From NCBI GenBank assembly GCA_014529385.2, contig CM043958.1:150608793-150668792 (forward strand): a stretch of 60,000 nt of DNA. The letters are read 5' to 3'. Origin of the DNA: Adiantum capillus-veneris (taxonomy: Eukaryota; Streptophyta; Polypodiopsida; Polypodiales; Pteridaceae). The notes beneath the pieces are model-generated. The model was not told the DNA's origin and did not search any database. It saw only the letters and a program-made list of their open reading frames with translations. Positions 29,921-39,399 of this stretch are shown here, piece after piece (positions within the stretch are counted from its first letter, which is position 1; each line of letters begins with the position of its first letter). A program made the position numbers and the translations under genes.

Positions 29921-31324
29921 TCACGCATGCTCGCACAAGGCATCCACATCTCTCCTCAAGGTAGGCCAATAAAAGAATGTCTCAACCGCTTTCACTGTAG
30001 CATCTATACCACGATGCCCTGCATACGGTGGGACATGACTCTCTACCATGACCTTATGTCGCAATGGCCTAGTGACACAGAGTCTGCCATGCATCATCAT
30101 AAAACCATCTCTGAGAAGGTAGTACTCATGGCGTTGTCCTTCCTGTAACTGCTCGAAGATCCTTGATAAATCTTCTTCACTCGCAGACTGTTCCTTCATG
30201 TCATCAATCTCATGATGAAAAGGAATTGACACAGCTGAGATTTGTGGCTTTCTTGATAACGCATCAGCCACAACATTCTTCTTGCCTTCCACATGCACAA
30301 TCTGGAAGTGAAACATGGAGAGAATGTTTGCCCATCGCATATGCTTTTCCGATAGCTTTGACTGTATCAGAAAATATCGCAAGGTCTGATGATCCGTTTG
30401 GACAACAAAATCAGCACCCAGCAGATAGTGTTTCCAACTTAAAAGTGCATGAATCACAGGCAGTAACTCTTTTTCACAGACCTGCATGGTCATCTCTGGC
30501 CCTTGCAAGATTCTGCTCTCAAAGGCTACTGCCTTGCCATCTTGCATTAGCACTACACCAATGCTACTGCCACAAGCGTCACACTGAACCACAAATGACT
30601 TCCTGAGATCTGGCAAAACAATGACTAGATCTGAAGTCATCTTTTCCTCTAAGAGATTAAAAGCTGAAATCTCTTTCTGGGTCCATCTAAAAGTGACCTC
30701 TTTCTTTTGCAAAGCATGTAAAGGTGAAGCAATCTCTGCAAAGTTGCGAATGAATCTTTTGTAGTAAGAACATAGCCCTAAGAAGCTACAGACATCGTGC
30801 ACAGTCCTTAAAGCTGGCCATGTCTTGATTGCTTCTACCTTCGCAGGATCCATTCGGACACCATCCTTTGACACAATGTGTCCGAGGAAGTGGATCTCTT
30901 CCAAGAAGAACTCGCTTTTCTTGCCATTGATGAGCAATCTGTTCCTGCGCAACTCTTCGAACACAATGGTCAAATGATGCCTATGCTCCTCTTCATTCTT
31001 CGAGTAGACTATCATGTCATCAAAGAATGTGCCAACAAAGTTCTGGTATAGACGAAAGATCCTATCCATCATCCTATTGAACGTAGCAGGAGCATTCGTA
31101 AGGCCAAATGGCATCAGTAAGAACTCATAGAGACCAAATGTCGTTCTAAACGCAATCTTATGCACATCCTCAGGCCTAATTCGAATCTGATGGTACCCAC
31201 TTTTAAGGTCGATCCTGCTAAAAATCGCCGCATCCTCTAGACGGTCAAGACTATCATCAATCCTTGGAATAGGAAACCTATTCTTGATGGTATTCTTATT
31301 CAGCGCACGGTAGTCAATACACAT
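29921..31324 (-). CDS. Reverse transcriptase-RNase H of element E
   Basis: A 467-residue open frame. RT blocks: CIDYRALNKNTIKNRFPIPR (start), FSRIDLKSGYHQIRI (about 35-49), FGLTNAPATFNRMMD (about 73-87), FFDDMIVYS (about 101-109, catalytic DD), KSEFFLEEIHFLGHIVSKDG (about 136-155). RNase H: VVQCDACGSSIGVVLMQDG (about 246-264), CEKELLPVIHALLSWKHYLL and QTDHQTLRYFL, ending VVADALSRKP. The N-terminal finger of integrase follows (PPYAGHRGIDATVK) and breaks at a frameshift. The frame is really part of a longer polyprotein; two stops lie just upstream (31345 and 31390). Confidence 0.85.
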   Translation of the reverse strand: MCIDYRALNKNTIKNRFPIPRIDDSLDRLEDAAIFSRIDLKSGYHQIRIRPEDVHKIAFRTTFGLYEFLLMPFGLTNAPATFNRMMDRIFRLYQNFVGTFFDDMIVYSKNEEEHRHHLTIVFEELRRNRLLINGKKSEFFLEEIHFLGHIVSKDGVRMDPAKVEAIKTWPALRTVHDVCSFLGLCSYYKRFIRNFAEIASPLHALQKKEVTFRWTQKEISAFNLLEEKMTSDLVIVLPDLRKSFVVQCDACGSSIGVVLMQDGKAVAFESRILQGPEMTMQVCEKELLPVIHALLSWKHYLLGADFVVQTDHQTLRYFLIQSKLSEKHMRWANILSMFHFQIVHVEGKKNVVADALSRKPQISAVSIPFHHEIDDMKEQSASEEDLSRIFEQLQEGQRHEYYLLRDGFMMMHGRLCVTRPLRHKVMVESHVPPYAGHRGIDATVKAVETFFYWPTLRRDVDALCEHA

Positions 31325-31387
31325 GCGCCACGAGCCATCCTTTTTCTATAGTAAGAGCACTGGAGAGCAATAGGGTGACGAGCTAGG

Positions 31388-32430
31388 CTAAATCAGCCCT
31401 TTCTCTAAGAGCTCCTCCACTTGGCTCATAATCTCTTTCCGCTGCGCCTCACTAACCCTATACGGTGGCCTATTTGGTGGGCTACAACCTGGCACCAAAT
31501 CAATCGCATGATCCTCGGGCCTCTCCGGCGGTAGTTGAGACAATAATGAATCAGAAAAACACCCATTAAACTTTTGCAGAAATGCTAACCTGTCTTTATC
31601 TAACACAGATAAATTTGACTGGCAACTATCTGAAACATCACGTGCAAAAACCAAGTACGCAGAAAGATGATTCTTTATTACAGAAGTGATCGCAGAAGCA
31701 GATACAATAGGGACTGACTCTCCTTTTAGCTTTACATCCAAGATGTGAGTTTTGCCCCTATGCTGTACAGTGATCTTTTTGCTGTAGGCATCCAAGACTC
31801 CATGCACTCGGAACATCCACGCACTCGGAACATCCATGGGATCCCCAACAAGACATCACATCCTTCTAGTGGCATGATGTAGAACTCTTTTGTGTCCACA
31901 TACGACTGAATATGCAGACGCAGCTTTCCAATGATGGGAGTAACGCACTCTGAGTGGCCAGGTCATGCCAATCCTGCCTCTGCGGTATACCCCATCTCTT
32001 CAGCTCTGATGCCCAGCTTCATAGCTAATTCTGGTGTGATAAAGTTCGCTTTGGCACCTGGATCAAAGAAGATAAGTGCCATCTGGTCTCTAACTTTACC
32101 CCACGCTCTGCATAACTCACTGGCATCTGTACTAGGCCTGTTGCCCAACATGTCTGGCACTAAACCTGCCGAGGACATAGGCTTCTTTCCTTTCCTGTCC
32201 TCTGAGTCAGCTGGCCTTTTCTTTTGTGGGCAGCTGCAAAATGCCCACTCTGCTCGCATATAAAGCACTTGTTTTCAGCCATCAAGACCTTTTCCTCGGG
32301 CGTCTTACGCTTAAAAGGCTTCCTTTTCTGCTTCCTTGCCTACGCTCCAGAAATCCGGATGAATCCTTGCCTTTATTGAACCTAGCTGGCCCCTGGGACG
32401 CTTCAGGAGCCGCTTTCATAAAGGGCTATT
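31388..32430 (-). pseudogene. Knuckle, protease and RT start of element E
   Basis: About 32230-32275: NKCFICEQSGHFAAAHK, a nucleic-acid-binding knuckle whose final Cys is His (CX2CX4HX4H). 31963-32268: SELCRAWGKVRDQMALIFF then DPGAKANFITPELAMKLG, the aspartic protease active site as D-P-G rather than D-S/T-G. 31388-31837: SVPIVSASAITSVIK, LSVLDKDRLAFLQKFNGCF, PERPEDHAIDLVPGC, SEAQRKEIMSQVEELL, which is the RT N-terminal extension. At least two frame changes separate the parts. Confidence 0.7.
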
Positions 32431-33896
32431 TTGCTGAATTTTTCTTTTGCTGCCCTCCGTTCTCGTTGCTCGGAAACCCACTGTCTTCTCCTTTCAACAA
32501 GGTAAGACCAGTGTTAGCAACTTCCATAACCTGAGTGAGAGTAGCTACTCTGTTCTTGGTACAGTAATCGCGAAGCCCTTTAGGCAACCCACAACAGTAC
32601 TTCTCAATCTGCTCTATCAATGGCACAAATCTGTAGGAGGTTACTGAGAGTAACGCTTTACAAAACCTCCTATTGTACTCCAGCAAACTCTTGCATGTAG
32701 CCGAAGTAAGTTGATGCCAATCCGTCATGCATCGGCTTCAAATTCATCTGACAGCCAAGCAGATGCAAACATTTGCTTGAAGTAAACCCAAGTGGCGGGT
32801 GCCTGTCCTTGCATTAACAATGGCGTCCACCATGTGAGCGCATTGTCCTTTAAGACAGTGGCAGCTTTTCTAACTTTAGAGGCTTCTGTAAAATTCCCTC
32901 TTGCATAAGCTGTATCAAACTGCTGGAGGAAAGTAAGAGCCTTTGTTTTATCCTCAAAGCCACTAAAGGTGCTGAATTTCACAGCTGCACCACCTTCTTT
33001 GTATGGTTTTGGCTTTTCTAATGGCCCCAAATTGTCATAGGGAAGCGTCTGCAGCATGGGCACTTTAGTAGGGACCATCTGTGCCCCTTGGTCATTGAGA
33101 TTCTGTATCAAAGGTGCCATATCTGGCTGCTGTCCGGCAAAAACCAGCCATGCCAAAATTGACCTGTGGCACCCCAAATTGGCCCTGCTTGCTCTGAAAG
33201 CCTTGCTGCATGCCAATGTTACCATACATGGGGTTTGGCGTCACGCCATGCAGACCCCCAAACACTGTTCGAGGCATGTACTGCTGGTTTCCAAGCGCAT
33301 AACCAGCCATACTTTGGAACACGGATCCACCCCCGAAATACCCAGGATGTACCGTGGGTGGTGGAAAAACCTGACGCATCGCCTGAAGACTGGTTCCCTG
33401 TCCATTCAATGCAACATTTTGACACTGAAAGGTGGCGGGCTGAACTGGCAAAACCTATGGAGTAGGGATCCTCGCAACTTGTTCATGGACAGGAGGGACC
33501 TGTGTAGGAGCCTGACGTGACTCCGCAACATGTGAATGCTCTCTATCTTGCTCAGTCGCATGAGGGACCTGGGCTTGAGCCTCAACGGGCTCTGTACGCT
33601 GAGGGCATTCCCTTGCCTGCTGTGACTTTAATGGTGCTTGCAGATAATCCATAAACCTGGGATTCTGCACCAACTGAGTGAAGACATTCACAGCAGCAAC
33701 TAATTGTCCTGAACGCATCCTCTTCAAAGTGCCCGGTCATGAACCCTTGAGCCTGTTCTTGTTGTGCCTTCACACGAACAAAGGGCGTAGACAGTGGCGG
33801 TCGTGAACTCTCACCAACTTCATGCTGTAAACGAATAGCCTGTCTACCCTCGAAAGAGGAACCCTCTTCTCTAGCATTGTCTGTCTTGTCAGCCAT
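32431..33896 (-). pseudogene. Gag of element E
   Basis: Start ATG at 33896 (MADKTDNAREEGSSF). A frameshift near 33720 moves to MRSGQLVAAVNVFTQLVQNP, a Gln/Pro-rich stretch with QAQVPHATEQ. A Gly/Met/Gln-rich segment (33092-33451, GYFGGGSVFQSMAGY) precedes the capsid-like domain: VKFSTFSGFEDKTKALTFLQ, NALTWWTPLLMQGQAP, then IEQIEKYCCGLPKGLRDYC (32426-32728). The gag ATG lies only one base from the truncated LTR remnant. Four frames are used, so it is not functional as it stands. Confidence 0.75.
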
Positions 33897-35147
33897 TATT
33901 CCTTAACAGATGGAATAAAACCTGTGGTTCCCTACAAGCTGCCCCGCACAATCTGGGCTGAATTCTATCTGTTTTGGCCCGATTTCGGTAGCATAACTGT
34001 ACTAGGACCCTTCACAGTCAGTATCCCCACGCATTAGATGACTTTCCTGACGCATACGGACACTTAGCAAAACCTGGCGAGAATCTGCAGCACGCTAAAT
34101 TCTTTGTTTTCTGCCCCGAAAATGCGCCAGATCGCTTGTACAACGATCCCCTCGCGTCCCCGAACCTCCTGGGGGTATTAGGGTCCGTTTAGGGCCGAAA
34201 CCCTAAACCTGCAAAAATACACAGCAGGCTGTAATTCCCTATTTTGGGCTCCGTTTCGCGTGCCGGTCGCATCCGTAGCAAGTCCTCGAGCTCCCGCACT
34301 TGTAGGGCTACTTGCCCTTTGAATCGGACGAGATTTCGCACGTGAAACCTCTTCGAATTCACTTGTACCTGCGGGGGATTAGCCGCTAGCTAATCCAGTA
34401 CCTGTGCAAGAGGCTCTTGCCTCGGCAATCGCGCATGAACCTACATAACTGTACATTGGTCAAATGAAAAGCCTACTAGTGGGGCATAACATACTGCTCA
34501 TAGGGGGGAGAGAGAGCAGTGCGTAGCGTGCAGGGCATCACTCCTGGCACCGCACTGTACATAAGAGGGAAAGGAAGCACTCCATAGCTCTTAACCTGTG
34601 AAGAAACTGAAAAATGAGTCTTCCCTCTCTAAATTCAGCGCCACTTCGTCATGCATGAGAAAAGTGCACAGCAATGTGCCACTTGGCGCGTTTACAGGCC
34701 ATTTCCCGTTTCGGGGTTGCCGCCTAAAAATCTCCTGACCGGTTGCCCAATTGACTTCGCGGCAGAGTAATAAAATGTTCCCCTTGTCATACCGGAGGTA
34801 ATGACGCGAACACATTTTTCAGGTCCAAAATAGCAGTTCCCTAAATTTTAGGAGATGCTTCCATGACACTCACACTGTTCATATGACCATCAATCACCAC
34901 TAGAACCACATCGAAAAGTGCAATGTCGGCAAGCTATCAAGTGATTTACACTTGTAGCCCCACCGTGGCTAACCTTAATCTATTTGCCCAACTTCAGTGC
35001 TCACTGGCCGTCCGGCCTAGACTCTCACTGTCCGCCTCACACCATGCAACTCGGGCATTGGCATTTCCAGAGGGGTGCTTTAAAACAAGTCAAATAAAAT
35101 TCCCCCAAAAAGAAATCAACAAGTAAAGTTGCCACAGACTCGTGACA
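33897..35147 (-). repeat. 5' LTR of element E, truncated
   Basis: It starts with TGTCACGAGT at 35147. Similarity to the 3' LTR ends after TTAAGGAATAA at 33897, at the polyadenylation-like signal. U5, PBS and leader are missing, and the gag ATG follows directly. Confidence 0.9.
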
Positions 35148-35152
35148 AAAAT

Positions 35153-35900
35153 AACTCCGCCATTCTTTTTCCTTTCTAACTCAGCTTTATAGTACCTGCA
35201 ATCGGGTTTCTTGTGACCTTTCCTGCCACATTGATACCCTTGCCTTTGCTTGCATTTCCCCTTTCTTTACTCTTACTCTTACTCCTTTGTGCATAAGCAT
35301 TCTTCTTTTCTGTCCTGCCTCTAATTATGTTGGCAGAGTTGCCTTCCTCTCCACTTGCTTTCCTCTTGATTTCTTCATTGAAGATAGAACCCCTAATACC
35401 ATCAAAGGTCAAATTGGGGTTATTGGACAACGAAACCACCAAAGTTTTCCATGAGTCAGGTAAGGTCATAAGCAAGAAGATAGCTTTCAGCTTATCATCA
35501 AAAGGGGGCAAGCCAGAATCCTGTAACTGCGACAAAGTACCTGCGAACAATGACAAGTGCTCTGTCGCGCTCTTGGACTCATCTAGTTGCATGCCAATAA
35601 GTTTTCGCATCAAGTGCACCTGGTTGACAGGCGTGTATTTTCATACATTCCCTTTAACTTCTCCCACACATCAATGACGGTCTCATCTGTCATGGCCATT
35701 TTCATGTATGTAACGGCTTTCTTGTTCATGCTAACCCATGCTTCATCTGTCATATTTTGTGGCTTCACCTCTGCAAGTGCCCCTTCGCAATCCTTAAAAA
35801 ATAGGATTCCCTGAATCCTGTCTTTCCAAAGATCAAAACCTGTTCCATCGAACCTCCTAATCTCGAAGAGGTTCTTCACATCCGAAGAAGACGAGGCCAT
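35153..35900 (-). pseudogene. Copia gag of element J (UBN2 type)
   Basis: From MASSSSDVKNLFEIRRFDG, then FDLWKDRIQGILFFKDC and MTDEAWVSMNKKAVTYMKMA (35610-35900); after one frame change near 35620 come MRKLIGMQLDESKSATEHL, LPDSWKTLVVSLSNNP, KRKASGEEGNSANIIRG (35176-35619). This is the classic order of copia gag: N-terminal W..W/F motif, LL..LP.SW/Y, then a basic linker before the zinc knuckle. The knuckle itself is cut off by the insertion at 35152. Nearly intact up to there. Confidence 0.8.
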
Positions 35901-36645
35901 AGTTGCACGAAATAAGAGGGATAATATGCTGAATTTTTGGGCAAAATGCGTAAAAATCGGAGTATAGCCTCATAGAGATGTGCACTATAGCTCCAAATGG
36001 TCACAGGAGCAATTTGGGGCAAAATAGGACGATTTGGGCACAAAATTCAATTTCTGAAATTTATGCGCAAAAAATTTCAGCGAGCGAATTTGTGCTCGAA
36101 AACAACAAATTTAGTTGTTTTTAGCCTCAAAAGGCATACATAAGGCTAATACACAGCCTTTAAAAGCATGTAAGCACAAAAGCCCCAATTTGTAGTATCA
36201 AAATTGCATGAAATTGAACCACAAATGGTCATACATCGACAAAATTTTTCAAATATGGTAGATTGCATCAATTTGCACTTTTCCGAATGTAATCGCACCA
36301 TAAAAACACTTGCAAAAACCTGCGCAAATCTGAAATTTGCTTAAAACGTCTGTTTTAGGGCTTGTTTTTCGACAATTTCAGGGTTTTCGGGTAGCGGCAC
36401 TTAGCAAATGTATTCCCACACCTTCATACATCATTTGCAAAACCTTGTCATAACCTGTAATTTCCTGTTCTTGACCTAATTTCAACCTGTTTTAGATCAA
36501 TTTTGGTTGCCGGGAGCTCTCTAGTGTCCAAGGACGAGTCCTTTGGCGACGAAATTGCAAAATTGCGCGTGAAAGTTGACCTTCTTGGCTGAAATTCAGC
36601 ATTTGCAGGTTTCGGGGCAAACCCTAATCTGACTCTGATACCAGT

Positions 36646-36935
36646 TGATGAGCGCGCGGTGGTGTGTGCAAGTGAAAGAGCACGCGAGGAAGTGCAGTGT
36701 GTGTGCAGAGAGGGGAGGCGAAGGCCAGCAGGAGAGGAAGCGCTAGCAGAAGAAGAAGGGCACGTAAGTTTTCTCGAGGGGATAAGTGAGTGAGTTGTTT
36801 GAAACTCACTTACCCTTTATTATTTGTATAAGGACCAATTTAATAAGTTAGTGGCCAAGTTCAATGTGAGCTTGGCCAAAGGTTTTAGTAACCTTTAAAA
36901 TGTACATTAAAGGGGGCCATTTGGGCCTTTAACCC

Positions 36936-36936
<1 letters not shown>
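36646..36936 (-). repeat. 5' LTR of copia element J, about 290 bp
   Basis: Starts (minus) TGGGTTAAAG and ends GCTCATCA; PBS TGGTATCAGAGT follows after two bases. A polyadenylation/TATA-like TTATACAAATAATAAAG lies near 36813-36830. Confidence 0.65.

Positions 36937-36938
<2 letters not shown>

Positions 36939-36971
<33 letters not shown>
36939..36971 (+). repeat. (GA)n next to copia LTR and splice donor
   Basis: A 33-base GA run adjoins the LTR of J and ends 72 bp from the LACS exon at 37044. Confidence 0.97.
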
Positions 36972-36973
<2 letters not shown>

Positions 36974-37043
36974 AAACCTACTGCACTTCTCAGTCTACAC
37001 AAAATGTTTAAGCCTAATTTACATAAACATGAACTGCTCCAAC

Positions 37044-37100
37044 CTCCATTGCAATCAGCCATTCTGGACAATTGGATCCATAGACTCCACATCGTGCTTT
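37044..37100 (-). CDS. Long-chain acyl-CoA synthetase, exon (CGVYGSNCPEW)
   Basis: 57 bp encoding KARCGVYGSNCPEWLIAME. Plant LACS proteins have the pattern RCGIYG.N.PEW...ME at this place, just before ACN.....CVPLYDTLG. Acceptor TACACTTTTGCAG (37101-), donor GAG|GTTGGA. Both edges are at codon borders. Exon length (19 codons) and phase agree with the neighbours. The donor GTTGGA is weak. If read through, the frame ends after about nine codons (VGAVHVYVN then stop). Confidence 0.88.
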
Positions 37101-37193
37101 CTGCAAAAGTGTATGTAAGATGAAAGGGGTCAAAGATTTAGCATAGAGCTGTGTGATGAACATTGCAAATAAGAACAAAGAACAAAGGGCTAC
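37101..37193 (-). other. Short LACS intron, 93 bp
   Basis: GTAGCC...TTTTGCAG. It joins DP to KARCG. Its size is ordinary and contrasts with the 22-kb intron next to it. Confidence 0.8.
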
Positions 37194-37283
37194 AGGATCA
37201 AGTCCACTTGTACGCATCGCAGAACCAACTGCAACGACTGTGTCATACACTTCTTTGTAGGTTTGCCAAATATAATCACCCAC
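37194..37283 (-). CDS. Long-chain acyl-CoA synthetase, exon (TYKEVYD)
   Basis: 90 bp encoding VGDYIWQTYKEVYDTV then VAVGSAMRTSGLDP. Plant LACS enzymes have Y.W.TYKEVYD...R.G.A.R at this point; it starts the AMP-binding domain. Acceptor GGCTGTCACAG|GTGGGT, donor GATCCT|GTAGCC. The frame is continuous with exons on both sides. Confidence 0.88.
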
Positions 37284-37731
37284 CTGTGACAGCCATTATT
37301 GCCATTAGATATTTTTAGAAGCCACATATGCATGGAATAAAGAATTCTGTTCATTGTACAAACCAAGTATGTAAACCTTCTCCTTTCAATGCCACACAGC
37401 AAGCAAGCACACGCGCGCGTGCGCGCACACACACACCTCCGAGTGAATCAAGGACAGGCCCAACTTCTCCTATAAAGGAAAATGCAAGTTATGCATGCAA
37501 GATGGTTATTCACACACGCGCGCGCGCACACACACCTCCAAGTGAATCAAGGACAAGCACAACTTCTCCTATAAAGGAAACTGCAAGTTATGCATGCAAG
37601 ATGGTTATTCACAACGTAATAAAATCAGCTCGATTTAGCGAACTATTGATGGTAAATTATGACACTAATTAGTATAATTAGTGCCCAACAATGTTTGGAG
37701 AACATATAATCAGGCATAGGTGTTGACTTAC
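37284..37731 (-). other. LACS intron, 448 bp, with tandem duplication
   Basis: A roughly 97-bp unit occurs twice (about 37425-37521 and 37522-37615): CCTCCRAGTGAATCAAGGAC...GATGGTTATTCACA. Each is preceded by an alternating purine-pyrimidine tract (CACACGCGCGCG, about 37408-37436 and 37509-37533). Confidence 0.8.
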
Positions 37732-37795
37732 TATGTCGCCTTGCTTTGTCCGATGGCCAAGCATTCGATTGTTTGGGCATCTCTTCACACTTTCA
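37732..37795 (-). CDS. Long-chain acyl-CoA synthetase, exon (NNRMLGHR)
   Basis: 64 bp. After one base that completes a codon from the upstream exon it encodes ESVKRCPNNRMLGHRTKQGD then I. Plant LACS has F..SV.R.P.NRMLGRR at this place, shortly before Y.W.TYKEVYD. Acceptor TGGACTTCTGCAG, donor ATA|GTAAGT (a strong site). The preceding exon was not found. The next base pairs upstream hold ordinary intron sequence and then LINE material from 38012. Confidence 0.85.
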
Positions 37796-38007
37796 CTGCA
37801 GAAGTCCAAAAAACTGCTACTCAGCTAAGGCACACAATAGTAACCACCAGAACTATGCTCCAACATGCGATTTCTTAGCATAAGAGCTTATAAATCTGGA
37901 ATCTTAACAAGTGTAGATTTTGATAATAAAACTAAAACCAGCAAGAAAGATTTTGTAAAAGTCCTCAATAGCAATTTTTTAGCCATCTTTAAATGAGTGG
38001 TTAGTAT

Positions 38008-38010
<3 letters not shown>

Positions 38011-38071
<61 letters not shown>
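38011..38071 (+). repeat. (GA)n tail of second LINE family
   Basis: A 61-base GA run adjoins the 3' end of the LINE at 38072. Confidence 0.97.
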
Positions 38072-38074
<3 letters not shown>

Positions 38075-39247
38075 ACAAGTAAGAAAGATTTTATTAATGT
38101 CTTTGAAAGGCCAAAATCGGCCTATGAGACAAATCAATGTCCTTTGTCATTGCCAGATAACACTGCAAGATCGACATCAGACTTTTTGTATGAGTGATGA
38201 CCATGATGGATGGAGGAAGGATGGAGCTCTACCGTTAGGGGACAAGAATGCATGACCATATGAAAAGGGTATACAAGTATGATATGCACTCTAGCTAACT
38301 TCCTCCTCAACTATAACTCAAAAGATGGGGGTATCAGCAGCTCCCTCAAGAATATGCTTGGGTCTTATCTGAGCTGGGCGAGACGCTCTGCAGTCGCCTG
38401 GTGGAAGTGATCTCTAACCTTTGTCATCTCCTGCTGTTAGAGACGAGGTGTCCGAAATCCATGTGCTCTCTGTCTCCTATTGGCTCTAAGTGTATCTGCT
38501 CTCTAGAGGGTAACTCCCTGCAGTGTGGCTGCTAGAGGTAGGGTGGATCTTTGAAATAATGCGGTGATCCATGTCTGGCACCCCCTGCCTGGTAGCGTCT
38601 GGGCCTATAAAGAGATCTCTCTATGTCATTAAATCTCCACTATAGACCTCCCTAGCACAAGCTGGTCGGCTGACTCTAAGAGCTGACAGAGGGAGCGTTG
38701 CTCTCTGAATAGGATAGGGTGTCTCTCTCTAATCGCAGTGTAGGGCCTCCAGCCACATACATAGTGCTCCTCATCCTTCCCCTCCATTGGCTACTCACCA
38801 TCCAACTCCTCTCTACATAGTCTCCATAATCGCTTGCCTCGCGAGATGTAGACAGCTTTGCCAATCTCTTATCTCAAGGCGATGTGACGAAACCTTGAGC
38901 CCTCCATGTTTCTGAGTCTCTCTATGAATCCATCCTCCGAAATGCTCATGAAGCGCTTTGTAGTATAATATTAGGGGCTGCAAGGATGATATCCACGTCT
39001 CTCATGCGTAAAGTTGCCACGAATCCGGTCTCAGAACTCTATTCCTCTCACTGTGTGATAGGTGGATATGCGATGCAACTCGTCATACTAAAATCCCGTG
39101 CTGTGAGAACCACTGTGTAACCTGAGCATACCATGCTCCTCTACCTCCTGCCTGAGCCAACTATCTGGATGTGTATGATAGCCGATCTTGTGGCGTATCT
39201 CTAAATCTGTCTAGGAAACATATGGTCTGAAACAAAGCCTCCACTAT

Positions 39248-39399
39248 TGTTATGTCCCGATCATAGGAGAGGGGATCTAGTCTAGTATAAAAGTGACCAA
39301 CCACGATGGCCAGGTTCACACTACGTCCGCTTGGACACTGGACACCCATCCCAACGATGCCATAGACTAGATCCCCTCTCTTGTGATTGGGACATAACA
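39248..39399. repeat. 152-bp LTR-like unit with long inverted ends
   Basis: The terminal 33 bases are inverted with about four mismatches: TGTTATGTCCCGATCATAGG on one side, TGTTATGTCCCAATCACAAG on the other strand. On the minus strand it starts like the LTR of element F at 58044 (TGTTATGTCC, GAGAGGGGATCTAG, GGACGTAGTGTGAAC). Flanks ACTAT and ACTAC could be a 5-bp target duplication with one change. It may be a small solo LTR or a derivative made of an LTR start and its inverted end. Confidence 0.6.

Larger units (their letters stand above)
26727..35147 (-). mobile_element. Ty3/gypsy chromovirus E, full length with TSD
   Basis: 8.4 kb bounded by 5-bp target duplications AAAAT (26722-26726 and 35148-35152). 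The 3' LTR is 26727-28187 and the 5' LTR 33897-35147. On the minus strand the order is gag, CCHC-like knuckle, protease, RT, RNase H, integrase, chromodomain, PPT (28188-28200), 3' LTR. The coding region has only a handful of stops and frameshifts, far fewer than element B. It is inserted into copia element J. The 5' LTR lacks U5, and the PBS and leader are gone. Confidence 0.9.
35153..36936 (-). mobile_element. Ty1/copia element J (5' part)
   Basis: LTR 36646-36936 (minus start TGGGTTAAAG, end GCTCATCA), PBS 36632-36643 (TGGTATCAGAGT), a roughly 730-bp AT-rich leader (35901-36631), gag from ATG 35900. Chromovirus E interrupts it at 35152. Almost nothing of it is left below 26722, so most of pol is missing. 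Confidence 0.75.
14658..37043 (-). other. Giant LACS intron, 22,386 bp, TE-filled
   Basis: It is bounded by donor GAG|GTTGGA (37044/37043) and acceptor CTGCAG|GCATGC (14658/14657). It contains five joined LINE pieces, a MITE, a GC-rich block, LINE ORF1, element K, the full-length chromovirus E inside copia J, and several GA tracts. All the larger elements lie in the gene's own (minus) orientation. Only about 72 bp separate the last TE-associated GA tract (36971) from the 5' splice site. Confidence 0.75.

Noticed and set aside
30990-31030. FFDD in place of YLDD in the RT of elements B and E
   Set aside because: F-F-D-D is a common form of the RT catalytic box in plant gypsy elements; the two Asp residues are present.
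37328-37672. 114-codon plus-strand frame with repeated TRARAHTPPSESRT
   Set aside because: It arises from the tandem duplication in the LACS intron, antisense to the gene, and has no homology I know.
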